Origin: Gemmatimonadota bacterium
GTDB taxonomy: Bacteria > Gemmatimonadota > Gemmatimonadetes > Longimicrobiales > Gaopeijiaceae
Assembly: GCA_007126575.1 (NCBI GenBank)
Contig: SLBA01000133.1
Span: forward strand, 1-32,999
DNA: 32,999 nucleotides
Reading direction: 5' to 3'
Part shown: one piece after another, positions 31,414-32,999 of the stretch
Position numbering within the stretch: position 1 is the stretch's first letter
Layout: each line of letters begins with the position of its first letter
Program-made: the position numbers and the translations under genes
The notes under the pieces: generated by a model
Seen by the model: only the letters and a program-made list of their open reading frames with translations
Databases searched by the model: none
Told to the model about the DNA's origin: nothing

Positions 31414-32951
31414 GCTACGTCCGTACCGAGGATCTCGTCGAAATCACTCCGGCCTCCGCGGGAGCGTCCGAGGAACCCGTCGCACTGGTGGCGATCGGTG
31501 TCTTCCAGGATACCGAGACGCTCACGGCTTCGCAGGAGGCGCTCGACGAACTCGTCGGTGGGGGGCTGACGCGGGCACGCGACCGTGGCGACTTCAGGGG
31601 GCGGGACAGCGACGACGATTTCGCGCTCTTCCATCGGGACGGGGATGGGCCGCAGCGGGTGCTCTTCGTCGGGATGGGGAAGGTGGAGAAGGCCGATCGC
31701 GAGACCGTGCGGAAGCTGGCCGGCCGGGCGGTGCGACGGGCCGAGGCACTTTCGGTCACCGAACTCCACCTGGTGGTGCCGGCGCTGGTCGGCGAAGAGG
31801 ATGGGGCCTTCGAGGCCGTGCGGGCGGGGGCCGAGGGGATTCACCTGGCCGCCTTCGACTTCCGCGAGCTCAAGACACCCGGGGAGGGCGATGACGCGCC
31901 GAAACCCCTGGTGGACCGGGCCCTCCTCTCGGTGGACGGGGATGCCGGTTCGGGGCTCGACGAGGCGATCCGGGTGGGGTCGGCCTTCGGGGCCGGAGAG
32001 AACCTGGCGCGGGTGCTGCAGTTTCGCCCCGGCAACGTGGCCACCCCCTCGCACCTGGCCGAGGTCGCCGAGGCGATGGCGGCCGATCTCGGCCTCGAGA
32101 TCACGGTGCTCGGCCCCGACGAGATGGAGGCCGAGGGGATGGGAGCGCTGCTCAGCGTCGCCGCCGGCTCCGACGAGGAGCCCAGGATGATCGTGCTCGA
32201 GCATCGGGGCGGCGACGAGGGTGAGGCGCCGCTGGCGCTGGTGGGCAAGGGGCTCACCTTCGACACCGGCGGGATCTCGCTCAAGCCGCCGAAGGGGATG
32301 GAGGACATGAAGTTCGACATGTCCGGGGGGGCCGCAGTGCTCGGGGCGATGAAGGCGATCGGGATGCTCCGGCCGGGGGTGAACGTGGTGGGTGTGGTGC
32401 CCTCGTCCGAGAACATGGTGAACGGGAAGGCCACGAAGCCGGGAGACGTGATCCGGACACGCCAGGGCAAGACCGTGGAGGTCATCAACACGGACGCCGA
32501 GGGGCGTCTGATCCTGGCCGACGCGCTCTCGTACACCGCCGACCACTTCAAGCCCGCCGCCATGGTGGACTGCGCGACGCTGACCGGGGCGTGCGTGATC
32601 GCCCTCGGGCATCAGGCGGCGGCGCTGCTGGGCAGCGACGACGACCTGGTCGAGGAGCTGCGCGGGGCAGGAGACCGCTCCGGAGAACGGTGCTGGCCCC
32701 TGCCGCTGTGGGACGCCTACCGATCCCAGCTCGAGAGCCCGGTGGCCGACCTGAAGAATGTGGGGGGGCGTCCGGCGGGATCGATCACCGCCGCACTCTT
32801 CCTGTCGGAGTTCAAGGGCGACGTGCCCTGGGCTCACCTCGACATCGCGGGCACCGCCTACGGCGAGCCGCGGGCACCCTACCAGCGGAAGGGGGGCTTC
32901 GGCTTCCCGACCCGGCTGCTCCTGGAGTGGGTCCGCACCCGGAGTGGGTGA
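31410..32951 (+). CDS. pepA: Leucyl aminopeptidase (M17, PepA family)
   Basis: A cytosolic aminopeptidase of 513 aa. The metal and active-site residues match the E. coli PepA set with an offset of ten: K280 and D285 in [12 protein letters not shown]292 in SLKP, D303 in MKFDMSGG, and D362, E364 and R366 in the family signature [12 protein letters not shown] less conserved N-terminal domain (about 1-180) precedes the catalytic domain. It removes N-terminal residues from peptides; some members also bind DNA. The start overlaps the icd stop (ATGA) with GAGGGGAACC ahead. It ends 48 bases before the window end. Confidence 0.95.
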   Translation: MSYVRTEDLVEITPASAGASEEPVALVAIGVFQDTETLTASQEALDELVGGGLTRARDRGDFRGRDSDDDFALFHRDGDGPQRVLFVGMGKVEKADRETVRKLAGRAVRRAEALSVTELHLVVPALVGEEDGAFEAVRAGAEGIHLAAFDFRELKTPGEGDDAPKPLVDRALLSVDGDAGSGLDEAIRVGSAFGAGENLARVLQFRPGNVATPSHLAEVAEAMAADLGLEITVLGPDEMEAEGMGALLSVAAGSDEEPRMIVLEHRGGDEGEAPLALVGKGLTFDTGGISLKPPKGMEDMKFDMSGGAAVLGAMKAIGMLRPGVNVVGVVPSSENMVNGKATKPGDVIRTRQGKTVEVINTDAEGRLILADALSYTADHFKPAAMVDCATLTGACVIALGHQAAALLGSDDDLVEELRGAGDRSGERCWPLPLWDAYRSQLESPVADLKNVGGRPAGSITAALFLSEFKGDVPWAHLDIAGTAYGEPRAPYQRKGGFGFPTRLLLEWVRTRSG

Positions 32952-32963
32952 GGACACCGAACG

Positions 32964-32999
32964 ATGATCGGAACCGCGATGATTGAGTCGGGGGGGCGC
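32964..32999 (+). CDS. Possible start of next gene (only 12 codons)
   Basis: An ATG at 32964, 12 bases after the pepA stop, opens a frame to the window end (MIGTAMIESGGR). There is no convincing Shine-Dalgarno sequence. Too little is present to identify a product; it may be no gene at all. Confidence 0.2.
   Translation, partial: MIGTAMIESGGR

Overview
The window is GC-rich, densely coded bacterial chromosome, most probably from a Gemmatimonadota-type or similar Gram-negative organism. The clues are an Oar-like TonB-dependent receptor with a carboxypeptidase-regulatory N-domain and signal peptides ending in '...AQ', several lipoproteins, bacterial Ig-like domains reused in unrelated genes, a Ser/Thr kinase with an RCC1 propeller, and an NADP-type isocitrate dehydrogenase. 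This assignment is inference; there is no rRNA or other marker here. I see no prophage, insertion sequence, CRISPR array, tRNA or rRNA.

Layout. 1-5259 (+): the end of an Ig-like domain protein, then an FHA/PP2C phosphatase and a membrane Ser/Thr kinase whose extracytoplasmic part carries two Ig-like domains and seven RCC1 repeats. Phosphatase and kinase overlap by ATGA and look like one reversible phosphorylation module. 5339-8503 (-): TonB receptor. 8673-12317 (-): ImuB-like polymerase, a separate ORF encoding its C-terminal tail, pterin dehydratase, GT4 glycosyltransferase and a small phosphoesterase. 12494-13249 (+): phosphopantetheinyl transferase, convergent with 13233-15696 (-): MarC, S1/P1-type nuclease and TetR. 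15749-18999 (-): small outer-membrane-like protein coupled to an Ig/metzincin lipoprotein. 19244-20780 (-): two lipoproteins, one a matrixin-like protein lacking its catalytic Glu. 20988-25049 (+): S10 serine carboxypeptidase, MutT, and a GAF/kinase/receiver protein lacking both phosphoacceptor residues. 25075-29815 (-): tandem universal stress protein, iron-type ABC permease and binding protein behind a Fur-box-like palindrome, and an SDR. 30163-32951 (+): icd overlapping pepA.

The items most worth following are: (i) the FHA-PP2C / kinase-Ig-RCC1 pair; (ii) the hybrid kinase whose H-box His, receiver Asp and receiver Lys are all replaced while the ATP-binding domain is kept; (iii) the imuB control region, with two TTCGG-N6-TTCGG repeats over a promoter-like sequence, plus the split of ImuB into two ORFs with a Shine-Dalgarno sequence across the stop; (iv) the pseudo-matrixin lipoprotein; (v) the Fur-box-like site ahead of an iron transporter that has no ATPase gene nearby.

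All function calls come from reading motifs by eye. No database search, structure prediction or statistical test was run.
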